DNA from: Stomoxys calcitrans
Lineage: Eukaryota; Arthropoda; Insecta; Diptera; Muscidae
Reading direction: 5' to 3'
DNA: 64,000 bases
NCBI RefSeq assembly: GCF_963082655.1
Contig: NC_081554.1
Location: 39,826,354-39,890,353 of the forward strand
Shown here: one piece after another, positions 22,120 through 33,080 of the stretch
Layout of the letters: the number at the start of each line of letters is the position of its first letter
Position numbering within the stretch: the stretch's first letter is position 1
Program-made: the position numbers and the translations under genes
The notes under the pieces: generated by a model
What the model was told of the DNA's origin: nothing
What the model saw: the letters and a program-made list of their open reading frames with translations, nothing else
The model's database searches: none

Positions 22120-23792
22120 AATTAGGTTATGTTAGGTTGAAAAGAGGGTGCAGATATTAATCCGCCCCATGCCACTATGGACATACACCTAAGCCAGTCA
22201 TGGGCTTGTTGAGCGCTCTAAAAACTATAAAGTAACCTCTAAAAAGAGAATTTTAAGTTAGGAATTCAGTGCTACTTACAAAATCCTTAATTGGTTTTCA
22301 ATACCACACCCCTAAGTTGGTTCATGTCTGATATTGTGTCTCCACCAAAGTGCCGGTATTTGTTGGACGCGAAAGCCGGGCAACGACAAAGGAAATGCTC
22401 AAACGTCTCATCATCTTCCCCGCCCTACATGCTATCACTTGCCGCATCGATTTTACATAAGTGAGCTTGTAGTCCTAAGTGTCCCTTTATGATACCAATA
22501 GCAATACTGACCTCCTTCTTGCTTTCTTTCTGTAAAAGCCTCGTCTTCTCACAATCTGGATCCCCCATAGGATTTTCGCCATCCTACCGATCGTTTCGCT
22601 GTTTCACATTGTAGCATGCGCATTCGTCACCCACTCCCTTAACTCGGACTGCGTCGACCCGAAAAGCTTCGGGTTAACCAAGTTTATTGACGGCAGTCCT
22701 CTGGCCTTCACCACCAAATCGTCTGCCCTTTCATTTCCCGGCACTCAAACGATGCGGATTTTCCCATCCTCAGAGAAGGCGTTAATCTCCTTCTTACACT
22801 GAAAGACTGTTCGTGACCTTACCGTCTTGGTTGTTATTGCCCTTATGGCAATTTTACTGTCGCTAAAGAGGTTCATACTCGACGTCCTCGCGTTGGCACC
22901 ACACCACTTCAAGCATTCCGTGATCGCCCGGATCTCCGCTTGCAGGACCGTATTATGGTCAGGCAGACTAAAACAGATCTCAGCCCCTGGTTTCTCAATG
23001 TAAACCCCCAGGCACACTCTGACCTCTAGCTTTGATCCATCCGTGTAACATGATCTTTCATAGGGTTCCGTCAATCCAAGGGTTCCGTCAATCCAAGACT
23101 GTGCAGATGGCAGCAGTGCCTCACATTCGACTTCAAGGTTCATCTCAGGTATCCGATTGGAAACTTCTTCCCTTCCTTCCAGGTATCCTATCGTCGCCTC
23201 GTTTTTACCGTGATCCATTCTCCCATCGCTTTAAATCTCATAGCCACAGTGACTGCCTCACACTTAATCCGTATGTCAATGGGTCGGATATCTAGAATAG
23301 TTTCCAGTGCCCTAGTGGGCGTGCTCCTCATCGCTCCGCCTATGCCAAGACAACATGTTCTCTGAACCTGTTGCATGGTCCCTATGTTGCACTTTTTCTC
23401 CATAGCAGTCAACAAACTGCCTCAGTAGTAAGTATTGGTCTAATCACGCTCCTGTAGGGCCAGTGGACTATCCTAGGATTCACGTCCCATTTCGAGCCTT
23501 CGGCCCGTCTACATAGTGCCCAACATCTGTGAGCCTTCTCAGTACGCTCCTGAATGTGGCACTTCCAATTCAGTTTCCTGTCCAAGATCACACCTAAGTA
23601 TTTGATCTTGTCAGATATCGAAATCGTTTTATTGAGGAAACGTGGTGCGTTAAATTGGCCCACCTTCGTCTTACTCATGAACAGGCATATTTCAGTCTTC
23701 TCTGGGTTAACATTGAGACCTCTGGGTCTATCCCAGTCATATGCAAGACCCTTTCGGCCCTTCTGCATAACTCGTTCGGATCCTTACCCCTT
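22120..23792 (-). pseudogene. RNase H-bearing non-LTR retrotransposon, degraded copy 2
   Basis: Minus strand, from the 5' truncation at 23,792 to a 3' end near 22,120 that carries AACCTAACATAACC. The thumb/connection region (RGLNVNPEKTEICLF, SDKIKYLGVILDRKLNW, 23,768-23,409) leads to the RNase H domain at 23,218-22,745. There, CYTDGSKLEVRV supplies the first Asp, LQAEIRAITECLKWC the Glu and LFSDSKIAIRAI the second Asp. This is one of the better preserved RNase H readings in the window, but it stops before the terminal WVPGH...NERAD motif. The C-terminal Cys/His cluster near 22,380-22,450 is frameshifted. The RT palm with YxDD is lost by 5' truncation. Confidence 0.85.
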
Positions 23793-24758
23793 TAATTAAC
23801 TCATTAGATTACCTTAAGGATAGTTTGAACTTTAAATAGAAAATAACTTAATATAATGCCCGATATTCACATATATTATTAAACAGCCAAGGGTTTTATA
23901 AAGGCGATATTGTAGTACATATTACGGTCAAATGGCTGAATGGTTTTTAATGAAATTTGCACGAATCGAAATATATATTTCCAAAGAAGCGACGAATATA
24001 TATGAAAATGAACTTTTCGAAAAGAAAAGCCATGAAAATGAGGAATTAATTTGCAATAAAACAAGAAGAAGCATAAACGCTGTAAACTGTGCGAATGCAA
24101 AGCCATACGTGGGTGTATAAGTGGTGAGAGTAAGATAAACAAATGGTAGATGTGCGTGAGAAAGAGTATCACTACCTTGTAGGAAGTCTGGGGTTAAGAG
24201 TCCCCACGTCACCATTTTTGTCTACAATCTTCTCTCCATTGTTTTTATTGACAGGTGACAAGCTATAATTTATCCCGCAATGTCTCTGTATATTCCCTAA
24301 TGACTTTCTATTGACAATGTCACTACTGACTTCTGAATGACAAGCTCATATAAAATGTCTATAGCAAAAGGCATGGGCTTGAGTACATTTTGTCTGTAGT
24401 TCTGGTGAAAAAGTCAATAGAAGTCAGTATAGATTTTTTAAAATTTCCTACAGGGTATTTATAGTAGGTAGGGGTGTTATAGGGGTTTGATCGGCATGGT
24501 GGCCAGTCAATTTCTAAAGACTCGGCTTTGTGTGCCATTTGCAATGTTGTTGTTGCTGGTATGTACATACACTGTCGGACAAAATAAAGTGCGGTTGTGT
24601 ACCCCTCTTCATTAATCCTCAATATTTTTTAACTACAAGTATTATTTACTGTTTTTTATTGTCCCGTTATTTGTTGGTGTGCCTCAATTATTTCCATAAA
24701 CGTTTGAAATTTTTAAACTCGTTTCTTCAGGTTTCTGATGTAAAAGTATTGTAGTTTA
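23793..24758. other. Unassigned sequence
   Basis: No repeat family member was recognised and the short overlapping frames on both strands carry no domain. Composition is AT-rich throughout. Confidence 0.45.
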
Positions 24759-24761
24759 AAA

Positions 24762-25985
24762 CAAGTAAAAGCGTGCTAAGTTCGGCCGGGCCGAATCTTA
24801 TATACCCTCCACCATGGATTGCATTTGTCGAGTTCATTTCCCGGCATCTCTTCTTAGGCAAAAAAAGGATATAAGAAAAGATTTGCTCTGCTATTAGAGC
24901 GATATCAAGATATGGCCCGGTTTGGACCACAATTAAATTATATGTTGGAGACCTGTGTAAAATGTCAGCCAATTCGAATAAGAATTGCGCCCTTTGTGGG
25001 CTCAAGAAGTAAAATAGAGAGATCGATTTATATGGGAGCTGTATCGGGCTATATACCGATTCAGAGCATAATAAACACGTATGTTAATGGTCATGAGAGA
25101 ATCCGTCGTACAAAATTTCAGGCAAATCGGATAATAACTGCGACCTCTAGAGGCTCAAGAAGTCAAGATCCCAGATCGGTTTATATTGCAGCTATATCAG
25201 GTTATGAACCGATTTGAACCATATATGGCACAGTTATTGGATATCATAACAAAATACTACATGCCAAAATTCATTCCAATCGGATAAGAATTGCGCACTC
25301 TAGAGGCTCAAGACGTCAAAACCCCAGATCGGTGTATATGACAGCTATATCAGGTTATGGACCGATTTGAACCATACTTGGCACAGTTGTTGGATGTCAT
25401 AACAAAATACTAAGTGCCCAAAATTTCATTCCAATCCGATAAGAATTGCGAACTCTAGAGGCTCAAGAAGTCAAGACCCAAGATCGGTTTATATGGCAGC
25501 TATATCAGGTTATGGACCGATTTGAACCATACTTGGCACAGTTATTGGATGTCATAACAAAACACGTCGTGCAAAATTTCATCCCAATCGGATAAGAATT
25601 GCGCACTCTAGAGGCTCAAGAAGTCAAGGCCCAAGATCGGTTTATATGGCAGCTATATCAAAACATGGACCGATATGGCCCATTTACAATACCAACCGAC
25701 CTACACTAATAAGAAGTATTTGTGCAAAATTTCAAGCAGCTAGCTTTACTCCTTCGGAAGTTAGCGTGCTTTCGACAGACAGACGGACGGACGGACGGAC
25801 GGACGGACGGACGGACGGACGGACGGACGGACAGACGGACGGACATGGCTAGATCGACATAAAATTTCACGACGATCAAGAATATATATACTTTATGGGG
25901 TCTCAGACGAATATTTCGAGTAGTTACAATCAGAATGACGAAATTAGTATACCCCCCATCTTATGGTGGAGGGTATAAAAAGTGT
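24762..25985 (+). repeat. 153-bp family element, A subtype, complete with six units
   Basis: Both ends are present: AACAAGTAAAAGCGTGCTAA then GTTCGGCCGGGCCGAATC and TATACCCTCCACCATGGAT at the left; TATACCCCCCATCTTATGG then TGGAGGGTATAAAAA at the right. Unit anchors (the C of CAAAATTTC or equivalent) fall near 24,957, 25,111, 25,264, 25,419, 25,572 and 25,725, about 153 bp apart. A CGGA microsatellite precedes the 3' region. It is nearly identical in its ends to 58,614-60,146 but two units shorter. No protein is encoded; the repeated peptide-like frames come from 153 being divisible by three. Confidence 0.9.
25778..25848 (+). repeat. GACG tetranucleotide microsatellite
   Basis: A (GACG)n run within the tail of the A-type element. 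The equivalent run at 59,932-60,008 is a few units longer. Shorter GACGGACGG or GACAGACGG runs in other copies show it is an integral feature of the family tail. Confidence 0.9.
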
Positions 25986-26074
25986 TCGCAACATAATAAA
26001 GTGCGTTTTTTTATAAATCGTGAAATTTATAATATATTCCCGATTTTTTTTACAAACTGTCCTGGAAGAGGATC

Positions 26075-27895
26075 ACCGAGGAAAGAAGCCATACGGCAAT
26101 GTGCACTTTTTACTCCTGCAGGAGGATGTTCGGTAGGAAGTGGGGGGTGACTCCCACGATGATTTATTGGATGTATACGGCCATTGTGAAACCAGTACTG
26201 TCCTATGGAGCACTGGTATGGTGGGACGCCGTAGGGAAAAAGACGCGTGCGAAGGAGTTCGAGAAGGTCCGGAGACCGGCCTGCATCGAGATCACAGGGG
26301 CGCTGAGATCCGCACCGCAGGCAGCCCTGGAGGCGATGCTGGATATGCAGCCCATTGGGGCCTATATTTGGAACTGCGCCGCCAGGGTCGCTCTTAGGCT
26401 GAGAGAGCTCGGCATGCTGAAGGAGGATGGTTGCGGCCATAGTTCGATTCTGGGTGTTATGGATACGGAGGGTAAACTGAGGAGGATCTCCGACTGGAGC
26501 GAGGGCATTCGCGATTCCTTTTTCTGTCCTGAGAGGGAGGATGCGACCTCGAACTACACAGATGGAGTCACGATGAGGATGAGACCTCGATCTACACCGG
26601 CTATCGTGATGGAGTCAGGGACTGGATTGGGGGCCTACTCTGATGCACCCAATTTCAGTATGTATCTGAGACTGCCAGATGAGTATACGATCTTTCAGGC
26701 AGAGGTCGGTGCCATTGCATTAGCCGCAAGAGAAATTCTGGTTAGGGCCTTACCGCCCTCGAAACTCAGAATTTCTGTGGACAGTATGGCAGCGCTCAAG
26801 GCCTTGGGTCGAGATGCATGCCGGATTGTTTGGAGTGCCTGGATAGACTCCAGGCCCACAATGTGACGCTGACATGGGTTGATGGGTATGATGGGATTCC
26901 AGGAAATGAGTCTCCGCCGGGTGGACGAGTCACCGGTCTTGCCTACGTGACATTTGTCGAGCTACTGAACACAGTAGAGGGGGTGGCCAGGGCGGCGTCG
27001 GTGGCGAGATTGAACTCGGTGGATGGTTGTTAAAGGCGCTCTGGCCTGCCATCGACTGAACGAGGTCGAGGGAGTTGCTGGCTTTCGATCAGAGGTCGAT
27101 GAATACCTTAACAGGGGTCATTTTCGGCCGCTGTGGCATAGATCGCAAGGTGGTGCGCATGGAGATACATGGCGGATTGTTTGGAATCCCTGGATAGGCT
27201 CCGGGCCCACGTTGTAACACTGACATGGATTCTTGGGCATGATGGGATTCCAGGAAATAAGCGGGCGGACGAGTCACCGGTCTTGCCTACGGGCCATTTG
27301 TCGCGCTACTGAACACAGTAGAGGGGATGGTCAGGGCGGTGTTGGTGGAGAGATGAGACTCGGTGGATGGTTGTCAAAGGCGCTCTGGCATGTTATCGAC
27401 TGGAGGGGACGAGGGAGTTGCTGGCGTTCGATGAGTACCTTAACAGGGGTCATAATCGGGTACTGTGCCATAGGCCGCATAGCGGCGCTCATTGAAATAC
27501 CGCACAATGACTTCTGCAGGAGTTGTCTAGATGAGGATGAAGAGAAGACTATTGAGCATTAGCTGTGTTCATGTCCGGGCCTGCAGGGACGTAGGCTCTC
27601 CTTTCGGGGGAGCCGTTTCTTCTGTGATCTGTGGGAACTTGCGAACGTACCTCTGCTAGGTTTCTTGAGATTTGTTGAAGGATCAGGCTGGTTCTAATGG
27701 GAAGTGCCATAAGCTCCAGCGTAGATACATCGTTGCTTTCGTGGGGATGGGCGTTTCTTCACCCCCCACTCGGCTTCTTCATTCCTCCTGTTTTTCTTCT
27801 ATTCGTGTATAATCTCTAGTCCGAGGTCTCACTTCTTCTTTTTCTTCCCTTTCTTTCTAGGGTACCACAATGGGCCAGACCACTCAATCGAACCT
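26075..27895 (+). pseudogene. RNase H-bearing non-LTR retrotransposon, second family, 5'-truncated
   Basis: GC-rich relative to its surroundings. The longest frame (26,099-26,866, 255 aa) has WGVTPTMIYWMYTAIVKPVL (RT thumb/connection), then YGALVWWDAV, and an RNase H domain: NYTDGVTMRM, the Glu in FQAEVGAIALAA and the Asp in RISVDSMAALKAL. A C-terminal Cys motif CRSCLDEDEEKTIEH at about 27,511-27,560 is followed by CSCPGL after an in-frame stop. The 3' end near 27,880-27,895 carries AATCGAACCTAACC. It lacks the RT palm (5' truncation) and has a ~354-bp internal duplication. It differs from the 22 kb/48 kb family in sequence and GC content. Confidence 0.85.
26821..27430 (+). repeat. ~354-bp tandem duplication inside a retrotransposon
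   Basis: The segment beginning CCGGATTGTTTGGAGTGCCT at about 26,821 recurs at about 27,175 (GCGGATTGTTTGGAATCCCT). Shared order: 'ggatagactcc(a/g)ggcccac', 'gatgggattccaggaaat', 'acgagtcaccggtcttgcc', 'ctactgaacacagtagag', 'ggtggatggttgt' and 'ccttaacaggggtcat'. The copies differ at many positions. The second reads closer to an intact RNase H end (GHDGIPGNKRADES). Confidence 0.8.
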
Positions 27896-28810
27896 AACCT
27901 TTGTTCCGGAGGAGGCCAGCAACCATCATGTTGCTGGCCATGTTCATACATTTTCTGATATTTTTAAATGGAATTACGTTGCATTCATTTGTATAAAATT
28001 GTGCCTGATAAACAGTTCTTGGCTAATCAGTGCGGAGCTTTTTATCCTTTCGTCCAGCCTTACAACAAACCTTGGCATTGCCTTACAAAAGTTTTGGTTT
28101 GGTTTTACTAGGGACTGATAATCGTCTAAGTGATTTTAGTTACAGACTGATACTATTAGCTGACTCTAATAGACCATAAAGTGTTAAAGGCTAAACATTG
28201 GGAGAATTGGTCCCCCAAAAAATAGCTGAACATTACATAATAGACGGTTTGTGGAATAATAAAATATCATGGAGCATGTTGGTCATAAATTAAGTAAAAC
28301 ATAACTTCCTAAACCTGTGTAACCTTCCATTCTTTTAAGTTATTTTATACACTTAGTAATTAGCATCACAGGGGGTGTGGCACACGTGCGACCTACTTTG
28401 GTCTCAAACATGAACTCTTACCACCAATCACCATTTATTCAGCAAAATGTACATACCTGCAAGTAAAAGAGAACCAAAAAAAAGTATTAAAAATTGGGTT
28501 TTTTTACAAAATACAAATTAATGTGTACCATCATAATTTACATGTATCAAAAATCAATTTATTTAAACACATCAACAAGCCATAAGGCTATCAATTATGT
28601 TAACATGACAAAGTGCTTGAGACCTGTTCCAAAGAAGGAGTACATCATTTTAAGTTTTTAAACCCGCAGAAGAAGAATACATTGACAAGCATGTTAATTT
28701 GTTTGACAGGACAGCAAAGTGGTTGGAGAAAAAAGTTGTAAAGTTGTTAAAAAACAAAACATTTCGAAAGCAATGCAATAGGCTGAAGACGAAAATTAAC
28801 TAAAAATAAA
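27896..28810. other. Unassigned AT-rich sequence
   Basis: No gene or repeat family member was recognised between the retrotransposon's AACCTAACC tail and the next 153-bp-family start. An 82-residue frame overlapping the retrotransposon end (27,870-28,118) has no recognisable domain. Confidence 0.45.
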
Positions 28811-28812
28811 CC

Positions 28813-29034
28813 AGTAAAAGCGAGCTAAGTTTTGCCGGGCCGAATCTTATATACCCTCCATTATGGATCGTATTTGCCAAGAACTTTGGACGGTTTCTCT
28901 TTATAGCAGAAACTAAAAAAAGATAATGCGAGGTCATAACTGGAAATTCCCATGGATTTTTTATATGCTTGGATAAGAATTGCGCCCTCTATGGTGGACA
29001 GTATAAAAATCCTCCACCATAGAGGGCGGGTATA
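28813..29034 (+). repeat. Miniature 153-bp family derivative
   Basis: The 5' terminus is complete (CAGTAAAAGCGAGCTAAG, GCCGGGCCGAATCTTATATA, CCCTCCATTATGGATCG). After only ~170 bp comes a scrap of unit (GGATAAGAATTGCGCCCTCT) and then a 3' hairpin, with arms at 28,983-28,998 and 29,013-29,028. All the internal repeats are missing. At about 220 bp it is the shortest two-ended copy in the window. Confidence 0.75.
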
Positions 29035-29160
29035 ATAAATTGGTGTATTTGCATGCAGCACCCAAAAGGAAGAGAGCTAGACCCATTGAAAAGCATACGG
29101 ATCGATTCAGTATTAGCTATGTCCGTTACATTTTGAAGTTCCTTCAATGAGTTTTTCAAA

Positions 29161-29783
29161 TATGAGGTTGCCTTTTATACTTCGGGATTGGACAATCCTT
29201 GTGTTGCAATCTGTCAACTGACAGTTCTATCGTAAAGTTTGACATTTACATTTATTGAGGTTATACGTACTCAGAACGTTTTAACATACGAGCGCTATTT
29301 GTGTTGTTTACAGTACCTTAAAAGATTCATCTCGCCCAAAAAATGGAATTAAATCGTGAACATTTTCGTTCTATCGTAAAGCTTGACATTTTTGAGGTTA
29401 TACATATTCATAAGGTTTTGACATACGAGCGCTATTTGTGTTGTTTACAGTAACTTAAAAGATTCATCTCGCCCAAAAAATGGAAAAATTTTCGTGCGAT
29501 TACTTTTTACAACTTTCAACTGGGATTAACTCAACAACAGTGCAGTGATGAACTTAATTCAATTTTTTGGCGATGAAGCTCCATCAATGACCAGTGTTCA
29601 TTGACGATATGAAGAATTCAACTGAGGTCGTAGTTCACATCAAGACAAATATCGTGAAGGTCGTCCAAAATCAGTTGTTGTTCCAAAAACCATTGATGAT
29701 GTGCGCCAACTGTCGTGAGATTGAGACAACCTTAGGCATTAGTGGGGCCAGCATGGATTCAATATTGCATGAATATTTGCCCT
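29161..29783 (+). pseudogene. Mariner-family transposon, 5' half with duplicated leader
   Basis: A mariner-like left end (TATGAGGTTGCCTTTTATAC) is followed by a leader that is duplicated (29,225-29,350 and 29,369-29,490). The transposase reading begins MELNREHFR just before the second leader copy and resumes after it as FRAITFYNFQLGLTQQQCSD, ELNSIF, and, after further frameshifts, REIETTLGISGASMDSILHE (helix-turn-helix region) near 29,715-29,773. Similarity ends at about 29,783, before the catalytic Asp residues, where an RNase H retrotransposon fragment begins. Dead copy. Confidence 0.75.
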
Positions 29784-29787
29784 GGTG

Positions 29788-29990
29788 GCCAGTTTACTGT
29801 CCGTTAAGATATTTACACTCGACGTACTCGCGTTAGCACTTCACGCATTGCGTGATCGGCCGGATCTACGCATGTATTATGGTCAGGTAGTCAAAAACAG
29901 ATCTCAATCTCTGGGTTCTCATTGTAGACGCCCAGACCCACTCTATCCTCTAGCTTTGATCCATTTGTGTAGCATTATCTTCCTGATTAG
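29788..29990 (-). pseudogene. RNase H domain scrap of the non-LTR family at 22/48 kb
   Basis: Matches 48,625-48,830 in the same orientation: CAGTTTACTGTCCGTTAAGA, 'ctcgacgtactcgcgttagca', ATTATGGTCAGGTAGT, CCACTCTATCCTCTAGCTTT and GATCCATTTGTGTAGCAT. It covers only the YTDGSK-to-SDSK part and has no other coding parts. It is joined directly to the mariner remnant. Confidence 0.8.
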
Positions 29991-30019
29991 TAAGGTAAGT
30001 ATTATATAGAAACTTGTAG

Positions 30020-30640
30020 GCCCACCGGGACAATATGAGACTAAACCAGATAAAATACTCCGTACCAAATTTCAAGAGAATCAGTTAACAAATGCCCATT
30101 TTATTGCATTATTACTGCAAATCGGATGAACATATATATGGGAGCTATACCTTAATCTGAACCGATTTCGAGCAAACTTTATAGATATTGTTAAAGTCGT
30201 CAAGGAAAACGTTGTACAAAATTTTGGGAAGATTGGTCAATAAATGCGCTTGCAGTGACCATAGAGCTGAAAATCGGGCGATATATATATATATACGGTA
30301 GCTATATCTAAATCTGGACCGATTTCTATGAAATTCATCAGTAATGTCGAGAGTCAAATTTCGTGAGAATTGGTTAACAAATGACCATTTTATTGCATTA
30401 TTACTGCAAATCGGACGAATATATATATGGGAGCTATATCTAAAGCTGAACCGATTTCTTCCAATTTCAATAGGCTTCGCCTCTAGGCCAAAAAACATAC
30501 CTATACTAAATTTGAAGACGATGGGATGAAAACTGCGACCTGTAGTTTGTACACAAATTAACATGGACAGACGGACATAGCTAAATCGAATCAGAAAGTG
30601 ATTCTGAGTCAATCGATAAGTGGTGAAGGGTATAAATAGT
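30020..30640 (+). repeat. 153-bp family array and tail, C subtype
   Basis: Units carry 'atcgga(t/c)gaa(c/t)atatatatggg', 'agctatatctaaa(t/g)ctgaaccgattt' and 'acaaatgaccattttattgcatt'. The tail is GACAGACGGACATAGCTAAA, then 'tcgaatcagaaagtgattctga' and AGTGGTGAAGGGTATAAATA. It shares the tail with positions 100-300, so the two form one subtype. A run of (AT)n at 30,281-30,295 lies within one unit. Confidence 0.75.
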
Positions 30641-30641
30641 A

Positions 30642-30830
30642 AAAGTGGACCAATTTCGGCCGGGCCGAATTTTATATACCCTCCAGCATAAATTGTAGTT
30701 TTCAAGTTCTTTCTTTAGTAATAAAAAGGATAATGGATAAGAATTGCTATGCTATGCGAACTATATCAGGTTATGGGCCGATTCGTGGCATACTTGGATA
30801 AGATATTGGAATAGTAGAAGCCATTATAAG
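30642..30830 (+). repeat. 153-bp family element, A subtype, 5' end fragment
   Basis: Starts directly at the end of the preceding copy: GTAAAAGTGGACCAATTTCG then GCCGGGCCGAATTTTATATA and CCCTCCAGCAT. It is truncated after about 190 bp, where GGGTTTCTACCGGG begins. The head-to-tail abutment of two family members suggests one inserted at the end of the other. Confidence 0.7.
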
Positions 30831-30837
30831 AGATGGG

Positions 30838-30890
30838 TTTCTACCGGGAAAATACCCAATGCTTGCGTTTTTGGGTATTTATCAATTTTC
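30838..30890 (-). repeat. GGGTATTTACC motif block, inverse copy
   Basis: GAGATGGGTTTCTACCGGGA, 'aaatacccaatgcttgcg' and TTTTTGGGTATTTATCAATT mirror the block at 6,775-6,905. The flanking sequence toward 31,070 also matches that locus in inverse orientation. Confidence 0.5.
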
Positions 30891-30989
30891 AGATATTTTG
30901 GTAATTAAAATCATGTTCCAAACATTGATGATTTCGTATTCTTTGTATATAAATCTGATCTTCTGATTTCATAATAGCTGCTATATACC

Positions 30990-33080
30990 CCTTCCTCCAG
31001 ACCTAAAATTTTGAGGCAATAAATTGGTAATTTTTCATCCGATTTTGATGAAATTTGACACATTAAGTTCTGGTAGACCTATGCTACCCATTTCTGTGAA
31101 GTGTGGTCCAGATCGGACCATATTTCAATATGACTGTCCTAAAAACCGACCGCCCAATCTCTCAATATAGGGAATGACGACCATACATGATGTATGTATT
31201 AGCCGATTTCGATGAAAGTTGGCATAGTGAGTTCTGGTAGATCCCAGCCCATTCCTAACAAATGTAGAACAGATCGGACAACATTTGGATATAACTGCCA
31301 TATAGACCAATCTATACACTATGCATTGTGCCTATAAAAGGAGAATTTTCATCCAATTTCGATGAAATTTAGCACATTCAATTCTGGTAGACCCCTGCAC
31401 CTATTTGTTGAATGTGGTCCATATCGGATCATATTTGGATAAACGCTACAGTCTTTAAAAATAGAGATATTGCACATATTCTTTCCTTGTCCATAAGCAG
31501 GTTAAGTTTGAAGATGGGCTATATATGACTATATCTAGGTATATCCCCATTTAGACCGATCCGTCGATTTAGGGTCTTACGCCCATAAAAGACACATTAA
31601 TTATCCGATTTTGCTGAAATTTCGGACAGTGAATAGTGTTATGCCCTTCGACAGCCTACTTCAATATGGCTCAGATCGGTCCAGATTAGGATATAGCTGC
31701 CATATAGACCGATCCGCCGATTTAAGGTCTTAGGCCCATAAAAGCCATTTATTATCATCAGATTTTGCTGAAATTTGGGACAGTGAGTTAAGTTAAGCCT
31801 CTCGACCTACTTCTGCAATATGGCTCAGATCGGTCCAGATTTGGATACAGCTGCCATATAGACCGATTTTTCGATTTAAGGTTTCGGGCCGTTAAAAGGC
31901 GCATTTATTGTCCGATGTCGCCGAAATTTGGGGTAATGAGTTCGGTTAAGCCCACCGAAATTTTTCTTCAATTTGGCCCAGATCGGCCCAGATTTGAATA
32001 TAGCTGCCATATAGACCGATCTCTCGATTTAAAGTTTTGGGCCCATAAAAGGCGCATTTATTGTCCGATGACGACAAAATTTGGTACAGTAGTTAAGTTA
32101 AGTCCCTCGACATATTTCTGCAATATGGCTCAGATCGGTCCAGATTTGGATTTAGCTGCCATATAGACCGATCTCTCGATTTAAGGTTTTGGGCCCATAA
32201 AAGGCGAATTTATTGTCTGATTTTGCCGAAATTTGGGACAGTGAGTTAAGTTAAGCCCTTCGACATACTTCTGCAATATGGCGCAGATCGGTCCAGATTT
32301 GGATATAGTTGTCATATAGACCGATCTCTCGATTAAAGGTTTTGGGTCGTTAAAAGGCGCATTTTTTGTCCGATTTTGCCAAAATTTGGGACAGTGAGTT
32401 GTGTTATGCCGTTGACATACTTCTTCAATTTGGCGCAGATCGGTCCAGATTTGAATATAGCTGTCATATAGACCGATCTCTCGATTTAAGGTTTTGGGCC
32501 CATAAAAGGCGCATTTATTGTCCGATGACGCCAAAATTTGGGACAGTGAGTTAAGCTAAGTCCCTCGACATATTTCTTCAATTTGGCCCAGATCGGCCCA
32601 CATTTGAATATAGCTGCCATATAGACCGATCTCTCGATTTAAGGTTCTGGGCCCATAAAAGGCGCATTTATTGTTCGATGACGCCGAAATTTGGGACAGT
32701 GAGTTAAGCTAAGTCATATTTCTGCCATTTGGCTTAGATCGATCAAGATTTGCTTATAACTGCCATATAGACCGATCTCTCGATTTAAGGTTTTGGGCCT
32801 ATGAAAAGCGCATTTATTGTCCGATGTCGGCGAAATTTGTGACAGTGAGTTGTGTAAGCCTTTTCGAAAATTTTCTGCAACTTGGCTTAAATCGGTCCAG
32901 ATTTTAATATAGTTGCCATATAGACCGACATCTCGATTTAAAGTCTTGGCCCCATTAAAAGGCGCATTTATAATCCGATTTCACTGAAATTTGCCACAGT
33001 GACTTATGTAAGTCTTTTCGACTCTCGTGTCGTATATGGTTCAGATCGGTTTTTTTAGATATAGCTACTAAAAAGATCAA
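30990..33080 (-). repeat. 153-bp family long array, B subtype
   Basis: At least twelve inverted units. In the better preserved half (31,560-33,060), the anchor CATATAGACC falls at 31,701, 31,855, 32,008, 32,160, 32,313, 32,465, 32,618, 32,764 and 32,917. The spacings are 154, 153, 152, 153, 152, 153, 146 and 153 bp. Each unit reads 'tcgatttaaggttttgggcccataaaaggcgcattta', 'ttgtccgat', 'gaaatttgggacagtgagtt', 'cagatcggtccagatttgga' and 'tatagctgcc'. Frames of 60-117 residues here are repeat translations. Confidence 0.9.

Noticed and set aside
26027..26440. 137-residue minus-strand frame
   Set aside because: It is antisense to the retrotransposon thumb/connection region, which has recognisable motifs on the plus strand.
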